The notes: generated from the sequence alone by a model not told the origin. DNA of 16,456 nucleotides from JAYPUG01 sp038117265 (GCA_038117265.1 JAYOFO010000052.1:1-16456); one strand, 5' to 3'. Shown: positions 1 to 7,163, numbered from the stretch's first letter. Made by a program: numbers and translations.

Positions 1-229
1 AGATCATCTTCTTCACCTGCCGGGTCTGAAGCAGCAGGCCGAGGCCGAAATCGTCCACGCCCGCATTGTTCGACGCGATGGTGAGGTCCTTCACGCCGGA
101 GTCACGGATCGCCAGGATCATGTGCTCGGGGATGCCGCACAGGCCGAAGCCGCCGGCGAGGATCGTTATGCCGTCGAACAGAAGCCCATCCAGCGCCGAC
201 TTCGCGTCCGCATAAACCTTGTTGCTCAT
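1..229 (-). CDS. scoA: Succinyl-CoA:3-ketoacid CoA-transferase subunit A (partial)
   Basis: This is the first 76 codons of the alpha subunit of 3-oxoacid CoA-transferase, which moves CoA from succinyl-CoA to acetoacetate or related 3-keto acids in the cytoplasm. The N-terminus reads MSNKVYADAKSALDGLL and is followed by GGFGLCGIPE (about residues 26-35), the glycine-rich signature of the family. The segment TIASNNAGVDDFGLGLLL (about residues 50-67) is also typical. The gene runs off the left edge, so its C-terminus and the expected subunit B gene are not visible. The ATG at 229 has a GGAG-type ribosome site just upstream (AGGGCGGAGAG). It is divergent from the EamA permease pair and has its own promoter candidate. 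The family call is firm; the exact substrate is inferred. Confidence 0.9.
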   Translation of the reverse strand, partial: MSNKVYADAKSALDGLLFDGITILAGGFGLCGIPEHMILAIRDSGVKDLTIASNNAGVDDFGLGLLLQTRQVKKMI

Positions 230-330
230 CTCTCCGCCCTGATTTGTCCGTTCTGCTTTCAGGCCCGGTGCGCACCGCCGCATCGTGGCGGGGCCCGGGT
301 TCCCCCGTCCGGAACTCCGTCCGGCGCCGG
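230..330 (-). promoter_or_regulatory. Structured GC-rich leader upstream of scoA
   Basis: The region between the promoter candidate and the scoA start holds a perfect 12-base palindrome CGGTGCGCACCG (266-277). It also holds a hairpin CCGCC-N7-GGCGG (275-291) and GGCCC/GGGCC arms at 262-266 and 291-295 that could close a larger stem. CCGTCCGG is repeated at 305-312 and 317-324. It could be an operator or simply GC-rich spacer. There is no U-tract and no riboswitch family I recognise. The rest of the gap up to 505 holds nothing I can call. Confidence 0.25.
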
Positions 331-332
331 CT

Positions 333-362
333 GATAAACACCAGCCCGGCGCCCGCTGTCAA
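333..362 (-). promoter_or_regulatory. Candidate sigma70-type promoter for scoA
   Basis: On the minus strand TTGACA (362-357) matches the -35 consensus exactly. It is followed at 18 bases by TTTATC (338-333), or at 17 bases by GTTTAT, as a weak -10. It would start transcription near 325 and leave a leader of about 95 bases before the scoA ATG. The -35 is seen directly; use of the promoter is inferred. Confidence 0.4.
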
Positions 363-505
363 CGCGCACCCGTTCGCGCAATTATGCCCAAGGTGTGGCG
401 CGGTTCCTAGCCTCGCGGGCCCCGAAACCGCCACGTTGGGGCGCAACCCAGCCCCGCGCGCCGCGACTATCCGACGCGACCGTCCGCGGTCTATGTTGCC
501 GCGCC

Positions 506-1411
506 ATGCTCGCCCGCCCCCTTCCCGTTTCCAATGCGGTCCTCGCCACCCTGCTGATGCTGGGCGCGATGACCTTCTTCTCCGCCGGACACGGGCTGGT
601 GCGCCATGCCGCGACGGAACTGCATCCCTTCCAGACCTCGTTCCTACGTTCGTTCTTCGGCCTCGCCTTCATGCTGCCGTTCATCCTCGGCAACCGCGAC
701 TTCTCGGACCTGCGGGTGAAACGGCCGAAACTGCACCTGATCCGCGGCCTGCTGTCAGCGACCGCCACCGTGTGCTGGTTCAGCGCGCTGGCGATGATGC
801 CGCTGGGCGAGGCGGTGGCCCTCAACTTCACCTCGCCGCTGTTCGCAACGGTGCTTGCCGCGCTGTTCCTCGGCGAGGTGGTGCGCGTGCGCCGCTGGTC
901 CGCGACCGTGGTCGGGTTCATCGGGGTGCTGATCGTGGTGCGGCCCGGCATCGAGACGGTCCAGCCCGGCGCACTGCTGGCGCTGGGCGCCGCCATGATC
1001 GTTTCGGTCACCGTGCTGCTGATCCGGATGATGTCGCAGGAAGACAGTATCCGCGCCGTCGTCACCTCGTTCAACCTGCAGCTCACGGTCTACACGCTGA
1101 TCCCCGCGATCTTCGTGTGGGTGTGGCCGAGCTGGGAGATGGTCGGCGTCACCTTCGCGATCGGTGCGCTGACCACTGTCGCCCACATGATGCTGACGCG
1201 CGCCATGAGCCTGGCCGAGGCGTCCGCCATCATCCCGCTCGAATTCACGCGGCTACCCATGGCGGCGCTGATCGGCCTCATCTGGTTTTCCGAGGTGCTC
1301 GACACCTGGACGGTCGTGGGCGCCCTGATCATCGGCAGTTCCGCGGTCTACATCTCGCGGCGCGAGGCGCTGGCCGCGCGGCGTGCGGCGACGCCGACCA
1401 CGACACCGTGA
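506..1411 (+). CDS. EamA/DMT family transporter, first of a pair
   Basis: A 301-residue inner-membrane permease of the drug/metabolite transporter superfamily, which usually exports or takes up small metabolites; the substrate cannot be read from sequence. It has about ten hydrophobic segments in two EamA repeats (roughly residues 10-140 and 150-285). The typical end-of-repeat pattern is present: VALNFTSPLFATVLAALFL, then a glycine-rich helix ending VVRPG. The C-terminal tail is basic (SRREALAARRAA), fitting a cytoplasmic end. I chose the ATG at 506 because it places the first helix close to the N-terminus; an in-frame GTG at 395 would add 37 Arg/Pro-rich residues unlike the family. No clear Shine-Dalgarno is visible. 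The next permease starts inside its stop codon. Confidence 0.85.
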   Translation: MLARPLPVSNAVLATLLMLGAMTFFSAGHGLVRHAATELHPFQTSFLRSFFGLAFMLPFILGNRDFSDLRVKRPKLHLIRGLLSATATVCWFSALAMMPLGEAVALNFTSPLFATVLAALFLGEVVRVRRWSATVVGFIGVLIVVRPGIETVQPGALLALGAAMIVSVTVLLIRMMSQEDSIRAVVTSFNLQLTVYTLIPAIFVWVWPSWEMVGVTFAIGALTTVAHMMLTRAMSLAEASAIIPLEFTRLPMAALIGLIWFSEVLDTWTVVGALIIGSSAVYISRREALAARRAATPTTTP

Positions 1412-2298
1412 GGGGCATCCCGACCCTGCCACGGCCCGTCTGGGGCTGCATCGCGATGGCGGCCGGGGCGGCGTGCCTGGCCGGGAACCATTCGCTGGTC
1501 CGCGTGGTCGCCGCGGAAGTCGGCGCGCTCGAGACGTCGGCGCTGCGCTTCCTGTGGGCGCTGCCGATGATGCTGCCCTGGATGCTGCGCGGAAAGGGCA
1601 ACGTGCTGCGCACCCGCCGGCACGGCATGCACTTCGTGGCGGCCGCGCTGACGGTGGTCACCACGGTCGCGCTGTTCTTCGGTCTCGCCCAGCTGCCGCT
1701 GGCGCTGGTAACCAGCCTCAACTTCAGCGCGCCGCTGTTCACGACCCTGCTGGCCGTCCTGTTGCTGAAGGAACGGGTCGGCATCGCGCGCTGGGCCGCC
1801 ACCCTGGTCGGGTTCTCGGGTGTCCTGATCATCCTGCGGCCCGGGCTGGGCGCGTTCGATCCCGCGGCGCTGCTGCCGATCTTCTCGGCCTTCACCCTCG
1901 CCTTCTGGTACCTCGCGCTGAAGCGCCTCGGGGCCAGCGAATCCACCGCGACCATCACCGTCTACCAGACCCTGTGGGCGGCCCTGCTGCTGACCCTGCT
2001 GGCGCTGCCCGGCTGGCAGACGCCCAGCGCGAGCGCGCTCGTCATGTCGGTGGCGATGGCGGCGCTGGGGACCGGCGCGATCTTCCTGATGGCACGCGCC
2101 TTCGACCTGGCCGATGCCTCGTTGCTGGCGCCGCTCGACTATGCCCGCCTGCCGTTCATCACGCTGATCGCCTTCTTCGCCTTCGGCGAGATCCCCGACC
2201 TGTTCACCATCGCGGGCGCCGTGGTGATCGTCGGGGCGGCGATCTTCATGGCCCGACGCGAGGCGCGCACACAAGGCACGGCCGAGCCCGGCGCCTGA
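1408..2298 (+). CDS. EamA/DMT family transporter, second of a pair
   Basis: A second ten-helix EamA permease of 296 residues. Its GTG start at 1408 overlaps the stop of the preceding gene (GTGA), so translation is probably coupled. It is clearly a paralogue of its neighbour: VTSLNFSAPLFTTLLAVLLL and GVLIILRPG line up with the matching segments there. Loops and N-termini differ, as expected for an old tandem duplication. The second repeat ends in MARREARTQG, a basic cytoplasmic tail. An in-frame ATG at 1456 would remove part of the first helix and is less likely. The overlapping pair may form a two-component transporter or act on related compounds; the substrate is unknown. Confidence 0.85.
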   Translation: MRGIPTLPRPVWGCIAMAAGAACLAGNHSLVRVVAAEVGALETSALRFLWALPMMLPWMLRGKGNVLRTRRHGMHFVAAALTVVTTVALFFGLAQLPLALVTSLNFSAPLFTTLLAVLLLKERVGIARWAATLVGFSGVLIILRPGLGAFDPAALLPIFSAFTLAFWYLALKRLGASESTATITVYQTLWAALLLTLLALPGWQTPSASALVMSVAMAALGTGAIFLMARAFDLADASLLAPLDYARLPFITLIAFFAFGEIPDLFTIAGAVVIVGAAIFMARREARTQGTAEPGA

Positions 2299-2299
2299 C

Positions 2300-2329
2300 T
2301 TGACTCCGCGCGCCGCGCGGCGGGTTAAT
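2300..2329 (+). promoter_or_regulatory. Candidate promoter with palindromic spacer before the LLM gene
   Basis: TTGACT (2300-2305, five of six consensus bases) is separated by 18 bases from GTTAAT (2324-2329, four of six). The spacer contains the perfect inverted repeat CCGCGCG-C-CGCGCGG (2306-2320). Transcription would start near 2336, about 20 bases before the ATG at 2355. The repeat lies where a repressor or a DNA-distorting activator could act. It could alternatively be a terminator stem for the permease pair, but no T-tract follows. Confidence 0.4.
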
Positions 2330-2354
2330 GGCCGAAACCGGCCGGGGGAACGTC

Positions 2355-3434
2355 ATGGATTTCGGCATTTTCAACCTGATGAACCGACGGCACCGCTCGA
2401 AGTCGGTGCCCGAGATCATCTTCGACACGGTCGAGCAGGTGCAGCGTGCCGAATCCGCCGGCTTCGGGGTCGCCTGGTTCACCGAGCACCACTTCACCAA
2501 CTACTCGATCACCCCGTCGCCGTTGATGATGGTCGGCCATGTGGCGCCGCAGACGCTGCGCATAAAGCTGGGGACCGCAGTGGTGCTGCCGGCGCTGTAT
2601 CAGCCGGTGCGCCTGCTCGGCGACATCCTGTTCGCCGACAATCTGTCCGAAGGCCGGCTGATCCTCGGGCTGGGCAGCGGCTACCAGGCCTACGAGCTCG
2701 AGCGGTTCGGGGTCGAACTGTCCGAGGCGAGCGCGATCACCGACGAGTGGGTCGACTTCATCGACCGCAGCCTGGGCCAGGAATCGGTCGAGTATCACGG
2801 CAAGTACATCGACCTGCCGCAGACCTGGTACACGATCGAGCCGATTCAGAAGCCGCGCCCGCCGATTTGGGTCGCCGGCAACAGCCCCGGCTCGCAGGCA
2901 CGCGCGATGAAGGGCGGCTACCCGCTCTTCGTGACGGGCTTCGGGCGCGACACCGAAACGCTGGCCGGCATCCGCGCCGAGACCGACGAACGCTGGCGCG
3001 CCGCGGGGCACGATCCGGCGAACATCCGCTTCGGCACCCTGCGCTACTGCTTCGTCACCGACGACAAGGCCGAGGCGCTCGCCTTCGCCGAAAACGCGCG
3101 CAACCAGGTCCGCTATTCGTCCTTCCTGCGCCAGGGCCAGACGATGCTAGACGCGCCGTGGCTGCCCGAGCAGCCCTTCGCGGGCGAGATGTCGCCCGAG
3201 CAGCTGCACGACTGGAACCCGATCGGCGACGCCGAGACCGTTGCGGAGAAGCTTGCCGACGAGATCCGGCGGGTCGGTTCCAGCCACATCGCGCTCTACA
3301 TGTCGATCGGCGACGCCGACCACGAGGCGGTGATGCGCTCGATCGAACGCTTCGGCGAAGAGGTCATGCCGATGATCGAGAAGGAGCTGGGTCCGCTGAC
3401 GGCGATCGGCCTGCCGGCGAACGCGGCGCAGTAG
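2355..3434 (+). CDS. LLM class flavin-dependent oxidoreductase (luciferase-like monooxygenase)
   Basis: A 359-residue TIM-barrel flavoenzyme of the bacterial luciferase family, which uses reduced FMN (or F420 in some members) and often O2 to oxygenate a substrate. The N-terminus MDFGIFNLMN, the motif WFTEHHF (residues 41-47, with the EHH seen in LuxA-like proteins) and LSEGRLILGLGSGY (97-110) are hallmarks. PPIWVAGNSP around residue 175 is the typical flavin-site strand. I chose the ATG at 2355, which has GGGGGAA about eight bases upstream. An in-frame ATG at 2328 falls inside the candidate -10 box and would give an atypical N-terminus. The following lactonase-like gene starts 12 bases after its stop behind a perfect AGGAGG, so the two are probably one operon. 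The substrate is unknown. Confidence 0.88.
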   Translation: MDFGIFNLMNRRHRSKSVPEIIFDTVEQVQRAESAGFGVAWFTEHHFTNYSITPSPLMMVGHVAPQTLRIKLGTAVVLPALYQPVRLLGDILFADNLSEGRLILGLGSGYQAYELERFGVELSEASAITDEWVDFIDRSLGQESVEYHGKYIDLPQTWYTIEPIQKPRPPIWVAGNSPGSQARAMKGGYPLFVTGFGRDTETLAGIRAETDERWRAAGHDPANIRFGTLRYCFVTDDKAEALAFAENARNQVRYSSFLRQGQTMLDAPWLPEQPFAGEMSPEQLHDWNPIGDAETVAEKLADEIRRVGSSHIALYMSIGDADHEAVMRSIERFGEEVMPMIEKELGPLTAIGLPANAAQ

Positions 3435-3446
3435 GAGGCCGGCCGG

Positions 3447-4241
3447 ATGCGCATCGAGGCCAACGGGATCGGGTTCGTCTGCCGGATCGACGGGCCAGAG
3501 GACGCGCCCTGGCTGACCTTTTCCAACTCGCTCAACACGAATCTGTCGCTGTGGGACGAGCAGGTGGCGGTGTTGTCAGACCGTTACCGAATCCTGCGCT
3601 ACAACACCCGCGGCCATGACGGCACCGATGCGCCCCCGGGGCCGTGGGAGCTCGAGGATCTAGCGTCCGACGTGGTCGCGCTGTGGGACGCGCTGGGCAT
3701 CGCGAAGAGCCACTTCGTCGGCCTGTCGATCGGCGGCATGACCGGCCAGGCGCTGGCGCTCGCCCGGCCCGAGCGGATCGGCGCCTACGTGCTGTGCGAC
3801 ACGCGCGCCGACTTCACCGGCGAGTTCGCCCGGGCCGTCCCGGCGCTGATCGAGAATGTGCGCGCGAACGGCCTGGGCCCCCTGGTCGAGGCGATGCCGC
3901 TGCGCTGGTTCACCGAGGAGGTCCGCGCCGTGCGTCCCGATCTTGTGGAACGCACGCGCGCGCTGATCGCCTCGAACACGGTCGACGGCTACATCGCCTG
4001 CGCCGACGCCATGACCCGGCTCGACTTCATGGACCGGCTGGACGGAATCGCGCTCCGCACGCTGCTGATCTGCGGCGCCCAGGACATGGGAACGCCGCCG
4101 GCGGGCATGCGCGCGATGGCGGCCCGCATACCGGACGCGGCCTATGTCGAGATCGATCCGGCCGGCCACCTCTCGAACATCGAGAACCCGGCCGACTTCA
4201 ACGCCGCCCTGGTTCCCTTCCTCGATTCCTTCCCGCGCTAG
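3447..4241 (+). CDS. Alpha/beta hydrolase, 3-oxoadipate enol-lactonase-like
   Basis: A 264-residue cytoplasmic alpha/beta hydrolase most like PcaD, which opens 3-oxoadipate enol-lactone in the beta-ketoadipate pathway. PcaD-like features include FSNSLNTNLSLWDEQV (residues 25-40), LRYNTRGHDGTDAPPGP (50-66) and the nucleophile elbow GLSIGG with Ser94. The rest of the triad is probably Asp213 (CGAQDMGTPP) and His241 (DPAGHLSNIENP). Length fits the family. AGGAGG at 3433-3438 overlaps the stop of the LLM gene and sets the ATG at 3447. No other protocatechuate-pathway gene is in view, so the true substrate may be a different lactone or ester, for example the product of the LLM enzyme. Confidence 0.82.
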   Translation: MRIEANGIGFVCRIDGPEDAPWLTFSNSLNTNLSLWDEQVAVLSDRYRILRYNTRGHDGTDAPPGPWELEDLASDVVALWDALGIAKSHFVGLSIGGMTGQALALARPERIGAYVLCDTRADFTGEFARAVPALIENVRANGLGPLVEAMPLRWFTEEVRAVRPDLVERTRALIASNTVDGYIACADAMTRLDFMDRLDGIALRTLLICGAQDMGTPPAGMRAMAARIPDAAYVEIDPAGHLSNIENPADFNAALVPFLDSFPR

Positions 4242-4245
4242 GGCC

Positions 4246-5262
4246 GTGGCCTCCCGCGCCGTCAGCCGCAGCTCCCGGATCGACCCGCCCGCCCTGGTCG
4301 CCCATGCCGACTGGTCGGTCGATGCCCGCAAGCGCTGGATGGCCCGTGCGACGCGCCTCGACGACGGCAGCTATGCCGCGGCCGCGCCCGAACCGGCGAG
4401 CGCGCTGGACGATTTCTTCGACCGGCTCGCCGCGGCGGCCGGTCCGGGCGAGACGGCGTTCGTGGGTTTCGACTTCCCCATCGGCCTGCCCCACGCCTAC
4501 GCCGAGGCGGCCGGGATTGAGCGGTTCCGCGGCGCGTTCGCCGGGCTGGGGCGCGGCCGGTGGAAGGATTTCTACAGCCCCGCGAACGAGCGCGGCGAGA
4601 TCTCGCTGCGCCGCCCCTTCTATCCGAACCGGGCCGGCGGGACCCGGCACCTCCACCTGACCGAGGCGCTGGGCGTACCCGACATCGATGCGCTGCGCCG
4701 CGTCTGCGACATGCCGACCGCGCTGCGCTTCGCCGCCAGCCCGCTGTTCTGGACCTTGGGCGGCCAGCAGGTGGGCAAGGCTGCGATCAGCGGCTGGCGC
4801 GACCTGCTCGGCCCCGTCTGGCGGCTCGGCGGGCGGGTCCGGGTGTGGCCGTTCGACGGCGATCTCGCCGACCTGCTCGCGCGGCCCGGCATCGTCGTCG
4901 CCGAGACCTATCCGGGCGAGATCTACGCCCACCTCCACCTGCGCGTCGGCGCGGCGAACAAGTCCAAGCGCAGCCAGGCCGACCGGCGCGACGATGCGCC
5001 CCCGCTGCTCGGCTGGGCGCACGACAATGGGGTCCGCCTCTCCTCGGCGCTGGCCGCCGACATCCGCGACGGGTTCGGGGGATCGGAGAGTGGCGAGGAT
5101 CGCTTCGACGCCACGGTCGGCCTGTTCGGCATGCTCAACGTCGTGTTCGGCCACCGCAAGGCGGGCGCGCCGCCCGACCCGGTCGTCCGCAACGTCGAGG
5201 GCTGGATTCTCGGCCTCGATGCGCGCGAACTGCGCCCGCGCGCGGCACGCGGGTCGGATTGA
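4246..5262 (+). CDS. DUF429-like hypothetical protein, possible RNase H-fold nuclease
   Basis: A 338-residue soluble protein that I recognise only loosely. FVGFDFPIGLP (residues 72-82), an early strand with LVAHADWS (Asp22) and a late acidic cluster GEDRFDATVGLFGML (Glu284, Asp285, Asp288) resemble the DUF429 family, predicted to have an RNase H-like fold with carboxylate catalysis. Other likely conserved blocks are RPFYPNRAGGTR, SPLFWTLGGQQVGKAA and AETYPGEIYAHL. The GTG at 4246 is the only in-frame start between the previous stop and the first strand, and lies four bases after that stop, which suggests coupling with the lactonase. No signal peptide or membrane segment is seen. Function is unknown; the nuclease idea rests on motif resemblance. 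Confidence 0.6.
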   Translation: MASRAVSRSSRIDPPALVAHADWSVDARKRWMARATRLDDGSYAAAAPEPASALDDFFDRLAAAAGPGETAFVGFDFPIGLPHAYAEAAGIERFRGAFAGLGRGRWKDFYSPANERGEISLRRPFYPNRAGGTRHLHLTEALGVPDIDALRRVCDMPTALRFAASPLFWTLGGQQVGKAAISGWRDLLGPVWRLGGRVRVWPFDGDLADLLARPGIVVAETYPGEIYAHLHLRVGAANKSKRSQADRRDDAPPLLGWAHDNGVRLSSALAADIRDGFGGSESGEDRFDATVGLFGMLNVVFGHRKAGAPPDPVVRNVEGWILGLDARELRPRAARGSD

Positions 5263-5280
5263 AGCGCGCCGATTGAAGCG
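5257..5280 (+). repeat. Short direct repeat at the end of the DUF429-like gene
   Basis: GATTGAAGCG occurs at 5257-5266 and again at 5271-5280, separated by CGCC, giving a 14-base period. The first copy contains the TGA stop of the upstream gene. The second supplies the possible -35 element of the next promoter. It looks like a small slippage duplication. Confidence 0.6.
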
Positions 5281-5321
5281 GGTGGGGCAGCAGAGTAGAA
5301 ACGGTTCCAGTCAGACGGAAC
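5273..5321 (+). promoter_or_regulatory. Candidate promoter and operator before the SDR gene
   Basis: TTGAAG (5273-5278) and TAGAAA (5296-5301) are separated by 17 bases and each match four of six consensus positions. The inverted repeat GTTCC-N8-GGAAC (5304-5321) lies just downstream, over the expected start of transcription, where a repressor could bind. The ribosome site AGGGGGA (5326-5332) follows. The elements are visible; their function is inferred and weak. Confidence 0.3.
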
Positions 5322-5337
5322 GGGCAGGGGGACAGGC

Positions 5338-6099
5338 ATGGACGTCAACGGCAGGGCCGCGGTCATCACCGGCGGCGGATCGGGAATCGGCGCCGAGGTC
5401 GCGCGTCATTGTGCGGCCGCCGGGATGAAGGTGGCGCTTCTCGACGTGAACATGGACGGCGCGAATGCCGTGGCTGCCGAGATCGGCGGCGTGGCGATCG
5501 AATGCGACGTGACGAGCTCCGACAGCGCCGAGGCGGCGATCGCCGCGGCGCGCGAGGCGAACGGCGTCGGCCAGCTGCTGGTCAATTGCGCCGGCGTCGG
5601 CACGCCGGGCCGCATCGTCGGGCGCAACGGCCCGCTGCCGCTGGATGCCTACAACTTCGTAATCCAGGTGAACCTGGTTGGCTCGTTCAACATGCTGCGG
5701 CTGTTCGCCGCCGACCTGTACGACGCCGAACCGATGGCGGACGGCGAGCGCGGCCTGATCGTGAACACGGCCTCGGTGGCCGCCACCGAGGGCCAGATCG
5801 GCCAGGCGGCGTATGCCTCGTCGAAGGGCGGCATCGTCTCGCTGACCCTGGTCGCGGCGCGCGAGTTCGCCTCGCGCGGCATCCGGGTAAACACCATCGC
5901 GCCGGGCCTGATCGACACGCCGATGATGGCGGGCCTGCCCGACGAGGCACGCGCCAGCCTGGGCGAGCAGCCGGAGTTCCCCAAGCGGCTCGGCCATCCG
6001 TCCGAATACGCCAAGCTCGTCATGCACATGTGCGACAACGTGCTGATCAACGGCGCGGTGCTGCGCCTCGACGGTGCGCTGCGCATGGCCGCGCGCTAG
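5338..6099 (+). CDS. SDR family 3-hydroxyacyl-CoA dehydrogenase, HSD10-like
   Basis: A 253-residue NAD-dependent short-chain dehydrogenase. The Rossmann motif TGGGSGIG (residues 11-18), acidic Asp36 that favours NAD, NCAG (83-86), Ser146, and the catalytic pair Tyr159 and Lys163 are all present. Beyond the generic motifs it closely resembles mitochondrial type 2 3-hydroxyacyl-CoA dehydrogenase (HSD17B10). Examples are NTASVAATEGQIGQAAYASS, GIRVNTIAPGLIDTPMM, RLGHPSEYAKLV and the C-terminal RLDGALRM. A role in oxidising 3-hydroxyacyl-CoA (short or branched chain, as in isoleucine or fatty-acid breakdown) follows from that family. The start is fixed by AGGGGGA just upstream. The next hydrolase begins two bases after its stop, so the two are one transcription unit. 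Confidence 0.88.
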   Translation: MDVNGRAAVITGGGSGIGAEVARHCAAAGMKVALLDVNMDGANAVAAEIGGVAIECDVTSSDSAEAAIAAAREANGVGQLLVNCAGVGTPGRIVGRNGPLPLDAYNFVIQVNLVGSFNMLRLFAADLYDAEPMADGERGLIVNTASVAATEGQIGQAAYASSKGGIVSLTLVAAREFASRGIRVNTIAPGLIDTPMMAGLPDEARASLGEQPEFPKRLGHPSEYAKLVMHMCDNVLINGAVLRLDGALRMAAR

Positions 6100-6101
6100 G
6101 G

Positions 6102-7163
6102 ATGGTCCGCGACCCCCGCGTCGAAGCCGCGCTGGGCCACTGGGCGCCACGCTTCGTGGCCAACGGCGTGCCGCTGACCGACTTCCAGGAGGTCACGGCG
6201 TCGATCGCGCGCTGGGAGGATTGGTGCGACGCCTGGTCGGCCCGCGCCGCGATCCACGAGGCGATGGGCCGCACCGCGCTCGCCGACGGCTACACGCTGA
6301 GCGCCGGCGAACACCTGACGACGGCGGGCGTCTGCTACCACTTCGCCAAGTTCCTGTTCGTCAACGACCCCGCCGCAATGCGCGAGGCCCACATGAGCGC
6401 GGTCGCCTGCCGGCACGACGCGCTGCCCCATCTGCGCCCGCCGGGCGTGCGGGTCGAGATGCCCTACGAGGGAAGCCACCTGGCGGGCATCCTGCGCAAG
6501 CCCGAGGGCGTCGACCGGCCGCCCGTGGTGGTGATGGCGATGGGGCTCGATTCCTCGAAGGAGGAGATGGACGCCTACGAGCGGCTGTTCCTCGACCGCG
6601 GCCTGGCGACCCTGAGCTTCGACGGGCCGGGGCAGGGCGAGGGCGAGTACGAGTTCGCCATCCGCCACGACTACGAGGTGCCCGTCGGCGCCGTGTTCGA
6701 CTTCCTGGAGACCCGCGACGACGTCGATGCGGCCCGGGCCGGGCTTTGGGGCGTGAGCCTGGGCGGCTATTACGCACCCCGCGCCGCGGCCTTCGAGAAG
6801 CGGGTTCGTGCCTGCATCGCGCTGTCGGGGCCCTACGATTGGGGCGCGGCGTGGCCCAACCTGCCCGACCTGACCCGCGCGGCCTTCCAGGCCCGCTCGA
6901 AATGGGCCGATGCCGACGCGGCCTTCGAGACGGCCCGGAAGCTGAACCTCACCGGCGTGGCCGAACGGATCACCTGCCCGCTGTTCGTGCTGGCCGGCAA
7001 GCTCGACCGGATCGTGCCGTGGACCGACGCGAAGCGGCTGGCTGACGAAGCGTCGGGGCCGGTCGAACTGCTGGTGGTCGAGGACGGCAACCACATCGCC
7101 AACAACCGGACATACCGGTATCGCCTGCAGTCGGCGGACTGGATGGCGGACAATCTGGCCTGA
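6102..7163 (+). CDS. Alpha/beta hydrolase, dihydroxypseudooxynicotine hydrolase/FrsA-like
   Basis: A 353-residue two-part protein. A helical N-terminal region (about 1-115, including SAGEHLTTAGVCYHFAKFLF) precedes an alpha/beta hydrolase domain. The elbow GVSLGG gives Ser219; Asp302 (AGKLDRIVPW) and His331 (EDGNHIANN) complete a likely triad. This layout and the helical cap resemble 2,6-dihydroxypseudooxynicotine hydrolase, a C-C bond hydrolase of nicotine breakdown, and the DUF1100/FrsA group. The extra Glu that I recall as important in that enzyme has no obvious counterpart in the SGPYDWGAAW segment, so the reaction is open: C-C hydrolysis of a ketone, or an esterase. It starts two bases after the SDR gene, implying a shared pathway. 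No signal peptide is seen. Confidence 0.75.
   Translation: MVRDPRVEAALGHWAPRFVANGVPLTDFQEVTASIARWEDWCDAWSARAAIHEAMGRTALADGYTLSAGEHLTTAGVCYHFAKFLFVNDPAAMREAHMSAVACRHDALPHLRPPGVRVEMPYEGSHLAGILRKPEGVDRPPVVVMAMGLDSSKEEMDAYERLFLDRGLATLSFDGPGQGEGEYEFAIRHDYEVPVGAVFDFLETRDDVDAARAGLWGVSLGGYYAPRAAAFEKRVRACIALSGPYDWGAAWPNLPDLTRAAFQARSKWADADAAFETARKLNLTGVAERITCPLFVLAGKLDRIVPWTDAKRLADEASGPVELLVVEDGNHIANNRTYRYRLQSADWMADNLA

Noticed and set aside
244..2298. A 684-codon open frame containing the second EamA permease
   Set aside because: The first part lies out of frame over the first EamA permease and has no membrane segments. The true start is the GTG at 1408.
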